Source of the DNA: Phycomyces nitens
Taxonomy: Eukaryota; Mucoromycota; Mucoromycetes; Mucorales; Phycomycetaceae
Assembly (NCBI GenBank): GCA_022702545.1
Contig: JAHRBC010000001.1
Coordinates: forward strand, 5,394,001-5,458,000
Direction of reading: 5' to 3'
Length of the DNA: 64,000 nucleotides
In this document: piece by piece, positions 12,260-23,637 of the stretch
How the letters are laid out: each line of letters starts with the position of its first letter
Numbering within the stretch: position 1 is the stretch's first letter
Notes under the pieces: generated by a model
Seen by the model: the letters and a program-made list of their open reading frames with translations, nothing else
What the model was told of the DNA's origin: nothing
Database searches by the model: none
Translations under genes and position numbers: made by a program

Positions 12260-14145
12260 TTAAAGCTTTGTCTTTTCAACCGTTGCCTTCTTTAGTGCTT
12301 GTCGAACACCAAGATCAAGCATAATCTCTTCTGATCCTCCAGGAATAGCATAGGCTCTTACTTCACGGTACAGACGTTCTACTTTTTCACCCTGACCACC
12401 TAAACAAAAGTACCAAACATTAAATACCAGTAGAACAGTGGGAACTCTGACATAAATCTGTACCTCGAGTGTATGCCAGACCACCAAATATTTGCGCTGC
12501 CTCACGAGCACAGTATTCAAAGGTCTGGGTACTTTGGGCCTTGAGAAGGGCAATAGGCCCACCTAAGCGACTAGCTTGGGTTTCCTTTGGGAGAGTCTGG
12601 ATTTGATACAAAACACTTTCAAGCCAAGCCTGAGTAGCCTCACACTGACGAATCATATGACCAAACTTGTTTCTAATGACAGCATGGTCGATTAAGCGTT
12701 GGCCAAATGTCTTTCTCTTGATAGAGTACTGTTTAAATAGTGCGATTAGATTCTACTGATTGATCGTAATTATCTCAAACATACCTTAAATGACTCCTCT
12801 ATACAAACACGTGCAAGACGGTTTGCTTGGATAATAATACTCAATCGCTCGTGGTTAAAGTTGTGCATGATATACTTGAACCCTTGGTTTAGTTTTCCAA
12901 TCAAATTTTCCTTGGGAACTTTGACCTATAGAATGAAAACTAAATTATTATATGCGATATTTCAACTGTAGCACAGTATGATATCTTACGTCTTCGAAAA
13001 CAATATAACCTGTTCCAGAACCCCACATTCCCTGAACATCCATATAACGTGCTTCCACACCCGGCATAGTCCGTTCGATCAATAACAATGACATCCCACC
13101 CATGCCTTCACCTCCAGTACGACAAACTACAACATAATAATCGCCATATGCACCCTGAGTAATCCACTTCTTTTGGCCGTTGACGAGGAAATGATCGCCC
13201 ATGTCTTTGGCTGTGGTGCTAAGATTTGCAACATCGGATCCAGCAGAAGGTTCAGTAATGGCTAAAGCAATGTATTTCTCGCCTGAAAGACATTCAGGAA
13301 CGACCTTCTTAATCATTTCTGGAGATCCAAAGTTCATTACAGGTGGCAATGCTAATTGATATATGAATAAGTCATCGTTAGCCTAGCTTGGTTATATAAT
13401 ACTCTACTTACCGATGGAAAGGCCGCCTTCAACGGCCCAAATAAGGCCTCCAGATCCACAGCGAGAAAGTTCATCAATACAGATGGCTTCATGGAAGATA
13501 TCAAACTCTCCTGGCTTGATGCCAGCAGGAAGAGGGTAGGGCATCGAGGAAACCATTGCTGGTATGGTTCCTGCACCAGACAATGCGTTCAAAAGTCCAA
13601 CCTCGGCACACCTCTTTGTGATGTGATGAGGAATCTTTTTGGCCTCACTCCACTCATGACAGAAAGGTGTGATCTCCTTGTCAACAAACTTACGGATGGT
13701 ATTTCGAAGTTTGATGTGTGATTCCTTGTAGTAAGGACTAGTATATACGAAGAAAGTTAATGCTTGCCAACAAAAGACCCATAGACTTGAATATCAAATG
13801 AAAAAAAAATATAGACCTGTTCCATTCTTGACACCAGGTAGGATCACCATATGGTATGGTATCTGTGTTTTGAGTAAGATCCTCCAAAGGAATAATGGGC
13901 TTGCTAGCATCTTTTGATCCGATTACACCGATTTGCATAGGACGACCCATACGCTCCATGATGGCATCATCGTGGAATTGTTTGAATTGTTTAGATGCAT
14001 CCTTTCCACCCATATTGACCAGGACCTTCTTTCCTCCGGGATGTTCACTGAGAAACTTGGTTATGTCAAACACTTTGCCTTGGATAATGATCCAGCAATC
14101 ATTGGCTGAGTTGTGCTTTGCGACCTGTTCAATTGTATATTGCAT
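12260..14145 (-). CDS. Cytochrome b5-acyl-CoA dehydrogenase fusion
   Basis: Spliced gene starting at 14145. Residues 1-75 form a cytochrome b5-like haem domain with the HPGG axial-histidine motif (FLSEHPGGKKVLVNMGG) and a second haem histidine in FKQFHDDAIM. The rest is an acyl-CoA dehydrogenase: N-terminal helical domain (about 13590-13400), the FAD-binding ALAITEPSAGSDV (about 13295), WITQGAYGD, the fatty-acyl region MWGSGTGYIVFEDV, and the C-terminal helices with FGQRLIDHAVIRNKFGHM, FGGLAYTRG and PGGSEEIMLDLG. The flavoenzyme oxidises acyl-CoA to enoyl-CoA. The fused b5 domain, known in some fungal members, could pass electrons on. No clear N-terminal mitochondrial presequence; the C-terminus KTKL resembles a weak peroxisomal signal, which is only a suggestion. 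About six introns. Confidence 0.88.
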
Positions 14146-14993
14146 AGGATAATGTAAATATCAATAGAGTAGGGAGTTGATAAAAGAAAAAGAGGATGAA
14201 TAAAAACGACATTAAATATTAATGAAAAATACAGTTTGCTTTCTGGATAAGTTGTGCAAAGTGGTGGGGAAGGGATACAGTTGCTGTGTTCGAACATTTT
14301 GTTCATTCGCCTTTGAGTCTCCATCCTCTCCGATATAGTCGTACCTTGCCCGCCTTCTCTGTCTATTGAAATGGGCTGGAGTAAAACCTTGATTGGAACT
14401 TTATTTGTCACCATATTCTATGGTGTTATCTTTATATATATATATATATAGCTCCTTGGATGTCTGGGGGAAATTGAGCTACTTTCATGTCAACGTGGAG
14501 CTTTGGAACGGGCGCTTTCTGGGCTGCTCTCCGAATATCCCCATGTGGAACAATTATTGGATTCATTACAAATTTTGGCATGAACCGAAATTATTGCTAA
14601 AATTCTAGGGACTCATGATGAGATGCCAGGTCTAGAGAGACAGAACACGATGTTTTTTGTAGGATCATTGACCAGATTCAATAGATAATCTGAGTAAACC
14701 TACCCTTGAACATCTTGTATGCACTCCAATTAGCCTATTCATTTTAATCATTTTGGCAGTTCAGCCATTGTTTCCCCAACAGAACCAAAAGTAATATAAA
14801 AGTTAGCCCTTTATTTGGGATTCGTGTGCAACTGGCTATTACACAAAGGACCAGAAATATACTATGGGTATAGAATGGAAAATACTTTAAGCGAATGGAA
14901 TATGCTGTAGTATTTCATATCCACTTTATATAGCTTATATTTTGCTTTTATTTATTTATTTATTTTATACATTCAAGAATAAGATCTTTTGGT
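14146..14993. other. Intergenic, no gene recognised
   Basis: About 850 bp upstream of the acyl-CoA dehydrogenase, containing TA-rich runs (about 14436-14452 and 14945-14965). It probably holds the promoter of the dehydrogenase gene and the 3' region of the next gene. No conserved coding segment is seen. Confidence 0.5.
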
Positions 14994-16623
14994 TTATACA
15001 TATACACACACATCTCCTTTTACAAGAGGGTTATGTTCATTGTCATCTCTTTCCATACATGACATGCCTTCAGAGGATGTTTCGGATTCATTGGCTGGTG
15101 GTAATGGCCAAGAATCTAGCCATAATTCAACTGTATCTCCCGTCTCTTGAGACATGTCTTCTTGACTAGTCCATTCGTATTCATGTTCTGAACGTTCATC
15201 TAAATTCAGCTGATCCCATGAAAAATTGTCTGGATCATCTTGCACAACCACCTGCCGTGACATGCCATTTCCGTCAAAGTAAACAAGTACATCTTGGCGT
15301 GAGGTTACTGGTATTTCATGGGCAGGAAGTTTGGTCTGAGGCTGTACATATTTCTTCTTGATAACTTGCACAACTCCCTTTCCTGATGATGCGAGAATAG
15401 TGCCTGCTGCAATAGCTGCACTGCTGGCAATAGCTGTGGCTGCATGTAGTGTGGAAATTCCCAAGTGGCGTGAAGCACTTTGAACAGGATCTGGTGATGC
15501 TAGAGATTCATCTGTGTACATATTGCTTATACCAGAGATAGTGGCCGATAATGCACTACTTAACCAACCAACTGTAGCTAGATTCACGATAGATATAAAC
15601 AAAATGAATATAATTCGTGTGGATATTCTCGAGCACTTTAGATTTACCTTTTTGTACAATATCGGTGCCTTGGTGGATCACTTCCCGGCAAAAACTCTCG
15701 TTCTCTCCTGTACTTAATGGGCCATTCGATTGCTCAACTGGGGTCTCAACATGTGTTCGACTAATAAACATGCCGTGTAAGCTACTGAAAAGGCTTTTAC
15801 CTACTACATACTTCTTTAAGCCACTTCATTACCTCTCAATCTCGCGTGCAACGGTTTTCCCGGCATAGATAAGAGCACTAGCGATCCAATTTGACCCGGT
15901 AACTAGCGCATCTCCAGTTCGATACATCGTTTGTACCCTGGCCTTCTTGAAAGGATCGATCCCAATCATCTTCCCAAGTATGGAATCAGTTTAATGAAAT
16001 TTGGATTTCTAATGACAAATTGTATCTCACCTGCACTTCGTCCATGCACTGTACAACCATAGGTAACTTTTCATCGATCCCTTTTTCATCAATGATTGCC
16101 TGACTATCCTCGGGACGAGGTCCTTGGAGATATATATCTTTGGCAATCACCTGGGTAAGCTTACAAGACTCGGCATCAATCATTACTAATGCATTGCGTA
16201 TGTTGTGTCGATTCTGGTATCGTAAAAAGAGAGTCAACATGTCCTGAAAGGTACCAAATGTCTCTTGATCGGAAGCACTATCAAACGAGTCAGAAAAATG
16301 GTGTGTTTATAAAACAATGCACTTTACCTAAAGTCGAATCTCCAGAATCCTCCTTCGTGGCGGGGTACCATAAGTACATCTTTTTGTTGGAGCCAAATCT
16401 TTGTCAGAGGCTCGAGTACTGAAAAGGCGCACTCTTGATCATCGTCGTCAAAAAATCTCAGAACAATAGCTTGGTTTGCAGCGTTTGGAGAGGTCACTAG
16501 GACCAGAAGTCGACCGTTTCCAATGACATCGAATTTAGAATGTTCAAAACATGATAAAGAGACGGGGTCCAAGGTACATAGAAAAGACAGGGTCTCTTGT
16601 GGTTCGCTGATAGTAGAAGACAT
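14994..16623 (-). CDS. Hypothetical protein, possibly senescence/spartin-like
   Basis: Spliced gene starting with MSSTISEPQ at 16623 and ending VCVYV at 14994. The N-terminal half (about 16623-16030) has a beta-rich look with an FDDDDQECAF segment and FLRYQNRHNIRNALVMID. The middle has TGDALVTGSNWIASALIYAG (about 15930-15870) and later a small-residue-rich helical region (about 15480-15380). Small-residue helices after such a segment recall the senescence domain of spartin-like proteins, which sit on lipid droplets or endosomes. The match is from memory of the general pattern only, so the function should be regarded as unknown. The C-terminus is acidic. About four introns, placed by eye. Confidence 0.4.
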
Positions 16624-16744
16624 TGATAATCAAAATATGTTGAGCTAGAGCTTTAATACGGTTTTTCTTTATAAACACATGCAATCAAACACTGGATTTC
16701 GTGAGACGTTCAAAACATGGTATGACAATCAGGAGCTTTTCAAG

Positions 16745-16768
16745 CACACACACACACACACACACACA
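16745..16768 (+). repeat. (CA)n microsatellite
   Basis: Uninterrupted run of about 12 CA dinucleotides just upstream of the preceding minus-strand gene. Confidence 0.95.
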
Positions 16769-16887
16769 AAAGAGGTCGCTCGTGAAAGCGGTCTTTTTGG
16801 TCCCCAAGGGAAAACCAGGACAGTTTTTGGGTAAATTGACCGAGCATAGCCAAAACTCTACGGTCTGTCATTTAACAGCTCGTATGA

Positions 16888-16994
16888 TATATTATCATTA
16901 TTATCATTATTATCATTATTATCATTATTATCATTATTATCATTATTATCATTATTATCATTATTATCATTATTATCATTATTATCATTATTAC

Positions 16995-17032
<38 letters not shown>
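16888..17032 (+). repeat. 9-bp minisatellite (ATTATTATC)n followed by (ATT)n
   Basis: About 11-12 near-perfect copies of a 9-base unit run from about 16888 to 16998, then decay into about 11 ATT triplets up to 17032. It lies between two minus-strand genes, about 160 bp beyond the stop of the zinc-finger gene. The repeat stays open in several frames by composition alone and is not coding. Confidence 0.95.
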
Positions 17033-17034
<2 letters not shown>

Positions 17035-17190
17035 TTGTATTACTCGTGAAAAATATAAATATCTAAAAACGCACATAAATATATTCACTCTAATAACTCT
17101 AGCTTTGAATAGTTTCAGGTGCAGTTGGGTATAGGGAATAAGCAAGACACAAAGAGGCCCAGTTATTGTAGGATATAAATGATCAAATTC

Positions 17191-18024
17191 CTAAAGAGAG
17201 CTAGGTTTGTTTCTTGTGTGGATCTTTTCGTGTCTTCTCATGTCATATTTCCTTGCAAACGGACGATTACAATGGGAACAAGAGAACTTTTTGATACGGT
17301 TGGTATTGTGTGTCTGGATATGCTCTAGTAAATTATGTCGTCTCTGAGACCTATAAAAGAAAATGAATCGTAAAAATATTGCCCGTACTAATTTGTGTCC
17401 AAACGTGTAAGATTACCGATGAGAGCATATTGGACAAATGTACTTTTTTGCATCCTTTGGCTTATCGGATACTTGACTTATACTCGAAGAAAGAGAGTAA
17501 TTTGGTGCGTAAGAATAAAAAGAGGCGTTGGGTATATTATGGCCGTTATTGTTATCATTATTACAGCATATATCAGCACTGGAGTAATTAATACAGCCAG
17601 AAACTGGTCCATCCCACCCATTTGCCATATACTCCATGACTGAGCCTTGCAAAGGGGTATCGTAAGGCTGTGTACAGAATTGTGTCCATGGTTGAGCATC
17701 GGTTGTAAATATCGGTCGACTAGTTAAAGTTGTCTTTTGATTGGCTGAAATTACAAACAAGTTTGTTGTTTGGTCAAAAGTACTATCTTGCCATGGAGCA
17801 GGTTGAGGTGTATCGTAAAGAAATGAATTAAAGAGAGAACCTGGTGGAATTTGGCGGTAGAGCGTGTAGAAAGGGTAGGTAGGGTCGTTTAAAGGATAAC
17901 CAAGCATCGGCATGGGTTCATCCACTGCACGGGGTATCGAATAAGTGGTGGATGACTCTGTAGTTGAGCACAAAAGGGATCTATAGTTGTCGAGAAAGAG
18001 AGAAAGCTCTGAGGATCCTGTCAT
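17191..18024 (-). CDS. C2H2 zinc-finger protein (two C-terminal fingers)
   Basis: Two-exon gene. The long first exon is Ser/Thr/Tyr/Asn/Pro-rich without recognised domains. The C-terminus has two classic C2H2 fingers: YICPICSHRSQRRHNLLEHI (split by an intron at about 17350-17415) with paired histidines HIQTH, and FSCSHCNRPFARKYDMRRHE ending in HEKIH. The stop is the TAG at 17191. Two C-terminal fingers after an unstructured region are common in small fungal transcription factors. The start is uncertain: the ATG at 18022-18024 is chosen because the reading frame upstream to 18210 looks like 5' UTR. It lies directly downstream of YVH1 on the same strand, leaving about 190 bp for terminator plus promoter. 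Confidence 0.75.
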
Positions 18025-18216
18025 CTGGAAATTAATCAAAAAGACGTGGGTCCAAGTGAGCAATGAAATAACAAAGTGCTGTGATCCAGAGGCCATGTTA
18101 TAAACAAATATTTGGCTTGAATGGACACCACCCCAACTCATGATAGAAGATCCTTTAAGGGACAGTGAATTCAATGAACAATATTCAGAGAAAAGGAGTG
18201 TAACTTCCATATAATT

Positions 18217-19413
18217 TTATTTTCTCTTGACATTCTTGACCTCATCGACCTGTTTGCGATGAAGCATAAACGCAGGTGTTACCCACTGACCGCACGAACA
18301 CTGTTCGCCAGACCAGTTGTAAGAACCCAACTTGGAGCAGCATTTAGGACATTCGATACGACCATTGAATTCACCATTCTGGAGGCCTTGGATCCACTCC
18401 ATTGGCTCAACAAAGTAAGAAGAACAACTTGAGTTTGAGGATGCTAAAGAGGCAAGTAGAGGGTTGATGGCCTTGTTCACTGTGTCGCGTGCTGGACCAG
18501 CCTCACTTAGGCCAGCAATTGCACTTTCTGTTGCATTGATACTTGAATCCCGCTTCAAATAAGCAAACGCACCCTGGCCTTGTCCTCGTTCATGATCAAT
18601 CACATTGTCTGCCTCTGCAAGAACACGTCTGAGAAGCATGTCAGTATGGATTCTCTCCCTGTTAATCTCCACCCCTTTTTACCTGCACTTTCTGCATCGT
18701 AATGCTGTGTAAGGTTTGGTATTTGTACTAGAAGAATCGTATCCAGACACATACTCGGGATCAGGTGCGAGAGCAAAATGTTGGATATATCCATTTTCTA
18801 TGCCATATAGCCTCATAAGCCATCTTTCTTATAGATATACACATCATAGCCACCCACACTTACCCTTCTGCTCTTCTGCCATGGCGGCTACTAAGAAGCG
18901 TCTGTACTCAGTATGGCGTGTGTCGACATCATATTTTAGGCGATCATAGAGCACCAACTGAGCCAAAAAGCCATTATTAGGGGAGATGACAGGTCGCTTG
19001 GCCTTTATCATCTCAAGTGCTTCGGTTGGCTTGATACCTTTGGATCGCATGAAATATGCTGCCAATATAGTAGGACTACGTGATACACCTGCCTCGCAGT
19101 GGATCAATATAACGCCATTTTTGCTGTAAGCATCGTTTATAAAGTTATAAGTTTCCTCAAAATGTTGGATGATATTGGCTCCAGGGAGATCCATAATATC
19201 CACATTCTATTCCAAAATTAATATCCTAATCAGGGTAAAGAATACAATCCACATTACCAAATAGATCTTGTCATCATAGAGCGGCGAAAAGTCACCTAGG
19301 GCAACAATATGGGTGATCTTGTGCTGATCGAGAATACTGCGAGATTGGCCAGCCGAAAAGGTACCAAGGAAAATTCGAGGTACGATCTCTTGGATGCAAT
19401 TACTGTTTGACAT
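18217..19413 (-). CDS. YVH1: YVH1-type dual-specificity phosphatase
   Basis: Spliced gene starting at 19413. The N-terminal half is a dual-specificity phosphatase domain with the catalytic P-loop HCEAGVSRSPT (HCxxGxxRS, about 19110-19080). The C-terminal half is the YVH1 zinc-binding domain: an ALRCRKCRR segment on the small exon at about 18690, then GRIECPKCCSKLGSYNW, CSCGQWV and PAFMLHRKQVDEV at the C-terminus. Both halves match Yvh1/DUSP12, which works in late 60S ribosome biogenesis (exchange of Mrt4 on the pre-60S stalk) through the zinc domain, plus sporulation and growth roles. Three introns are visible; length is normal for the family. Confidence 0.9.
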
Positions 19414-21087
19414 TATGTTGATGATTCAATCTCATTTTCACACTTCTTTCGTTTTCTCATTTTTAATAAAAAAAAAGGCAACTACAGTCACGAAAAAATA
19501 ATTGGTTCAAAATGGCATTCATTTTTCTCATTTTGTTTCAATGTTTAAAGCCGTAACAGGGTCATCTTGCTTAAAATCTAGAAAGATTGGTTTATAAGCT
19601 ACCTTGGACTCATGGTAACTGCAATATACTTTCTGGGTTATTTGGCCAATTGTATTTGCCCTCGGATAATAGCAATTCAATAATGCCAGTTCTTACAAGA
19701 AAATAATTATTTATAGAATGAGCATGCAAACCTTTCTCTCCAGTCAGGTTTGGTTTGAAATATGCCAAAGAAGAGATCAATGGCCTTTAATTGGCACAAA
19801 CAACTACTTTAGAATCAATTTTGAGCCATATTGATTCAATAAATGCCACATTTTAAAAATATTTTTTTTTCTGTTGGCCTTGTCAATATTATTTGGTATC
19901 CCTTTTTGCATAGTACTTCTTTTTTGCGATTGCTGGTTACGAGCAGTCACGGTATAAAAGAACTGCTTTGGAAATAAAATGTGACGGTTGAAGAGGTTAA
20001 TGCGCATAGATTTGTGCAAGTATTTTTCTGTATAGGCATGAAACAGCCCTCAAAAAGGCAGACTGTAGCTCACTATACTTTCTAACAAGTATTAGGAGAA
20101 GGAAAAATACGCTAAACGTTATGCATCGATTGGAATTTGAGCCGTGTTGATTATTCTTTTTCTGTTCTTTCTGTGATCTCCAGGCGTGACATTTAATTAT
20201 TGTACTCTGCTGATTACTTAATAGTTCGTTGGTTTAGAAATATAAAGCCATATTGAGGTGGCCTGTTTGGTAAAAGCATTTTGGAAGCAGATCATATAAT
20301 ACTACTTACCATGGGATAAATGAAGATTTACTTTGAGTATTAAGCGTCATAAATTTGACTTCAAACAAGTTTGGCTTTAGATAGACTGTATCTAAAGCTT
20401 ATAATTTAGCCTCGGCCCAATGTTTTCAATTGAAATATGGATATTGGAATGACTATTTCTGTAGAGTGTATATATATATATATTGTATTTCAAAGGTGAC
20501 CAACTCAAAAGGTTCTTTATGATAAACATCATCTTGGTCTTTTTTTTTTAATGGTAAAAATACACCAGGTCTAATTGATTCCATTTAGATGGTCATGAAT
20601 ACCCCAAGCCCTGTTTCTTTACTGATGTTTAAAGACCAATTGATACATCATCTACTCTCCAAGAGTGTCCTATTAATGATACTCAGAGACCAATGGCCAA
20701 ACTTGCTATTTTGGCAATGTGTTATTCACAATACCAAGATATAACATTTACTATTCCTCTTGGGCAGTTTACTGTCAATAATAAAGGAGGTTGGAGGCGC
20801 ATGCAATTATCAGAATATATTCTGTATAGCCAATTGGCAGGAACCAAGATATAAAAATATGTGCTTGTCCAAAATCTCCTTAATGATACCCATTTCCCTT
20901 TTGCCCCTATATTCATCTTGTCTTTCAATATTTACTATCTACCATTAAGACCACCAACAATTGATAATATAGATCACAAGAGAAAAATGTTAGCAAAGAA
21001 TGTGAAGATCTCTAGAAGAACACGCTTCTGGTTCTGGTTCTTTTTGTTTTTGTTTGTCTGCTTACAGAAAGAAAGAGAAAAGACGCT
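19414..21087. other. Long intergenic region, no gene recognised
   Basis: About 1.7 kb between YVH1 and NOT2, very AT-rich, with a (TA)n stretch near 20470-20482. Short open frames (for example 19804-20019 and 20722-21091) show no family features. It probably contains the YVH1 promoter and the NOT2 3' region. Confidence 0.5.
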
Positions 21088-22454
21088 CTAGATCATGACA
21101 CCTCTATTAGCAGTTGCTGAGCCCTGGTGTTGTTGTGGTGGCTGGGATTGGGATTGTGGTGGTCGTTCCTCGAGCATATCCCATGAAAGTGCCCATTCCC
21201 TCTTTACCCTCTGCCATACTGCTGGGTCAAAGAAAGAATAAACTCCTCTCTCTATCGCACTTGCAGATGTTCTTCGGAACACGGGCACGGGCCTTCCAGT
21301 ACCATCTCCCTCTTTTGTTAACCATAGACCCAACTCCTTGTGATAGCGCCAATTTCGGTTGTAACTGAATAAGGTGTGAATTTGGTGGGCTTTGGAGCAC
21401 ATCAGGCCATACAACTTACAGTTCCTGTGCGGCTGCTTCGTGGGCAATGTCGTTTGGCATTGAATAAAATACATAAAACAGGACGTCTTCTGAAAATGTT
21501 CTCATTCGCATATGGGCGTCTGGCGTTGCTTTTACGTTTCGGTAACAAGATGGTAGATAATAGCCAGGCTCAACATTGAGTCCTGGTGGCGTCTGGGTAT
21601 CCGACCACGGAGACACAAACGTAGAGTAGATTGTACTAAACTCGCCCGCTTGCTTAGTTATGAAACCCAAGATAATGCAAATTTACTCACTCTGCCGTGT
21701 TCAGATCAAGGCCGAGTGTTGTCAGATCACTGCCCAATGCCAGCATACTCCTATCAGGATCTGTCATCCGTATTACACCTAATAGACCGAGTAAACCATA
21801 GGGATCTGCTTCGCCCTGTTCACTCCAACTTGGTGCATTCTCATTCTCCTTTCCTGCCTCTCTGCTCTCCATAGTCTTCCTTGACCCTGGTGCAAGTTGT
21901 GGTAATGACGTGTCCTGGCGTCCTTGCAGCTAGACAGGACTTGAGTTGAGGTCCAAAAGATTGCTTTGAGGACTTACCCATTGGGCTGTCTCCATTGCCC
22001 CACTCTTTGCTCCATACTGCTTATTGCCTTCCCGTGGGACAGAATAGTCTCTCCAGGGTTCTGGTTTGCCATTAATCGCACTTGGCTCGTTTGCTATCAC
22101 GTTACCGAATGCATTGTCAGGATTTCGTAGCGCTGGAAAGTCATCTACAGAGAATGACCTCGGACCCAGACCACGCCCAAGTTGATCAGTTGGCAGTGGG
22201 AACCCGTTGGGTGGTGTTTGATACGCCATGGATGATGAGTTTTGCATGCCATAGTCATTCAAAACCATTCCGTTGCCTATCAAGGTTTCTTGAAGGTGAT
22301 TTGCACTTGCATTCGTTCCAGCTGTGGATGCGTAGCTTGCCAGACGACCCGAGGGCATTGGACCTGTTGTTGTTGGATTGCCTCTATTGCTCGTCGGAGG
22401 AGTACCAAGGGCGGGAAATTCATTGAGATCGACTCCAGGCGTTTGACGGAACAT
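21088..22454 (-). CDS. NOT2: CCR4-NOT subunit NOT2 (CNOT2)
   Basis: Spliced gene. The start is taken at ATG 22452-22454 (MFRQTPGVDLNEFPALG); upstream in-frame codons look like 5' UTR. The N-terminal part is low-complexity with repeated DFPAL-type motifs. The C-terminal NOT2/3/5 domain is clear: YGLLGLLGVIRMTDPD and LALGSDLTTLGLDLN (about 21800-21690), FVSPWSDTQTPPG, EDVLFYVFYSMPNDIAHEAA (about 21495-21430), then YNRNWRYHKELGLWLTK and GVYSFFDPAVWQRVKREW, ending soon after LEERPP. This domain dimerises with NOT3/5 and anchors the complex on NOT1; CCR4-NOT deadenylates mRNA. About three introns. The short Gln/Pro-rich tail is ordinary. Confidence 0.9.
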
Positions 22455-22757
22455 TTCAATGGATTCACTTGATTGTATTTTTATTATTTTTTTACTTTTT
22501 GTCTGTGAAAAGCAGAAGAGAAAGAAAGGTAGTTTCTGGGATAGGCACAATTCTGAGTGACGTAACCGGTGTAAATAGCTTCAGCACTGTTTCTGGCAAT
22601 TCATCATGGGCTTATTTCACAGCCCATCTTTGAGGTTTGGGTTGCAGAATAGGGTTGCCTGAATCAGAGGGTTGTGACTTGCTAAATGATCCCCTTCATT
22701 CTAATTTTAAGTTACCGTCCCACCTTGTAAACAATTTTCTAGAGTTATAGATCTATC
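22455..22757. promoter_or_regulatory. Shared divergent promoter region
   Basis: About 300 bp between the divergent NOT2 and CX9C genes. It must hold both promoters. Poly-T/poly-A tracts (about 22475-22500) are visible; no binding site can be named with confidence. Confidence 0.5.
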
Positions 22758-23375
22758 ATGACAGAGAACAAAGGTTCAGCACGCGATTATGTGGAATCCT
22801 ACGTAAAGGAGAGCCAGCCGGATGTTGAGGGATATCTCTCTGAGCAGCAGCCGCACTATGACCCCACAAAAGCCCCTGCACAGGCATCCTCCTCTTCCAA
22901 ACCAGACAGCTCTCCAGCACCCACTCCCTCTCAACAATTCAAACTTCATCTCCCCACCGTCAATCCTATCCCAACTAATGAGAATCCCAAAGACGAGCAG
23001 AAACTAAAGGACCAAAATAACCCTAAAATAGAATGGGCAGTCCGTGATTTTATGGACCAAAAGAGAGAGATTCACGAAACAGCACTTGAGAATTGTGCTG
23101 ATCTTCATCAAGATCTCTTTACTTGTTTCAAAGACGGTAGCTGGTGGGATAAGGCAAGAATGTGTGAAGATCAAAAACAGCGCTTCTGGACTTGCTACCA
23201 CCAGCAAAAGGTTGGTATACAATGTAGAAAGACATCAAATCTGACGTGCAAATTGGATTAGAAATTTCTCAAGGCTGTAAATTACAAAGGAGCCGGCACA
23301 ACCCCCGAGGAGAATGACATTAACCTCTACAAAGCAATGGGGCTACGCCCCGAGGATGCTGAAAAGTCAGGATAG
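22758..23375 (+). CDS. Twin CX9C mitochondrial-type protein
   Basis: Two-exon gene with an intron at 23211-23261 (AAG|GTTGGT...TTAG|AAA). The N-terminal half is Pro/Ser-rich. The C-terminal half has CADLHQDLFTC and CEDQKQRFWTC, two Cys-X9-Cys motifs separated by a helix turn, the signature of small proteins folded by the MIA40 relay in the mitochondrial intermembrane space (cytochrome oxidase assembly factors and related proteins). The exact family member is not identified. The second exon adds a conserved-looking tail rich in Lys/Glu and ends at TAG 23373-23375. Divergent from NOT2. Confidence 0.8.
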
Positions 23376-23637
23376 AATACTACGACTCTTTTTTTTTGAA
23401 GCGATTACATTTGTATATTAGTTTTATTGTAAAATACCAACCTCTGAAAAGAAACGAAAGGCCCGAAGAATGAATAGTTTGTGCAAACAAGTGTCGAAGC
23501 AGATTGAAATATTGTGAAAATCTCGGTGGTTTTCACTATAGATATATAAAAACATCAATTGTACGCTTATTATGACATTATTTCCCATAGTATCTCTCTC
23601 TTAAGAATATTCCCTGTCTGTCTAATTACACTTTACA

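Noticed and set aside
16888..17032. CRISPR-like array
   Set aside because: Units are 9 bp without unique spacers, and the genome is eukaryotic.
16701..17145. Open frames of His-Tyr-Tyr or Asn-Asn-Asp repeats
   Set aside because: They arise from the 9-bp minisatellite, which lacks stops in several frames; no start, domain or splice support.
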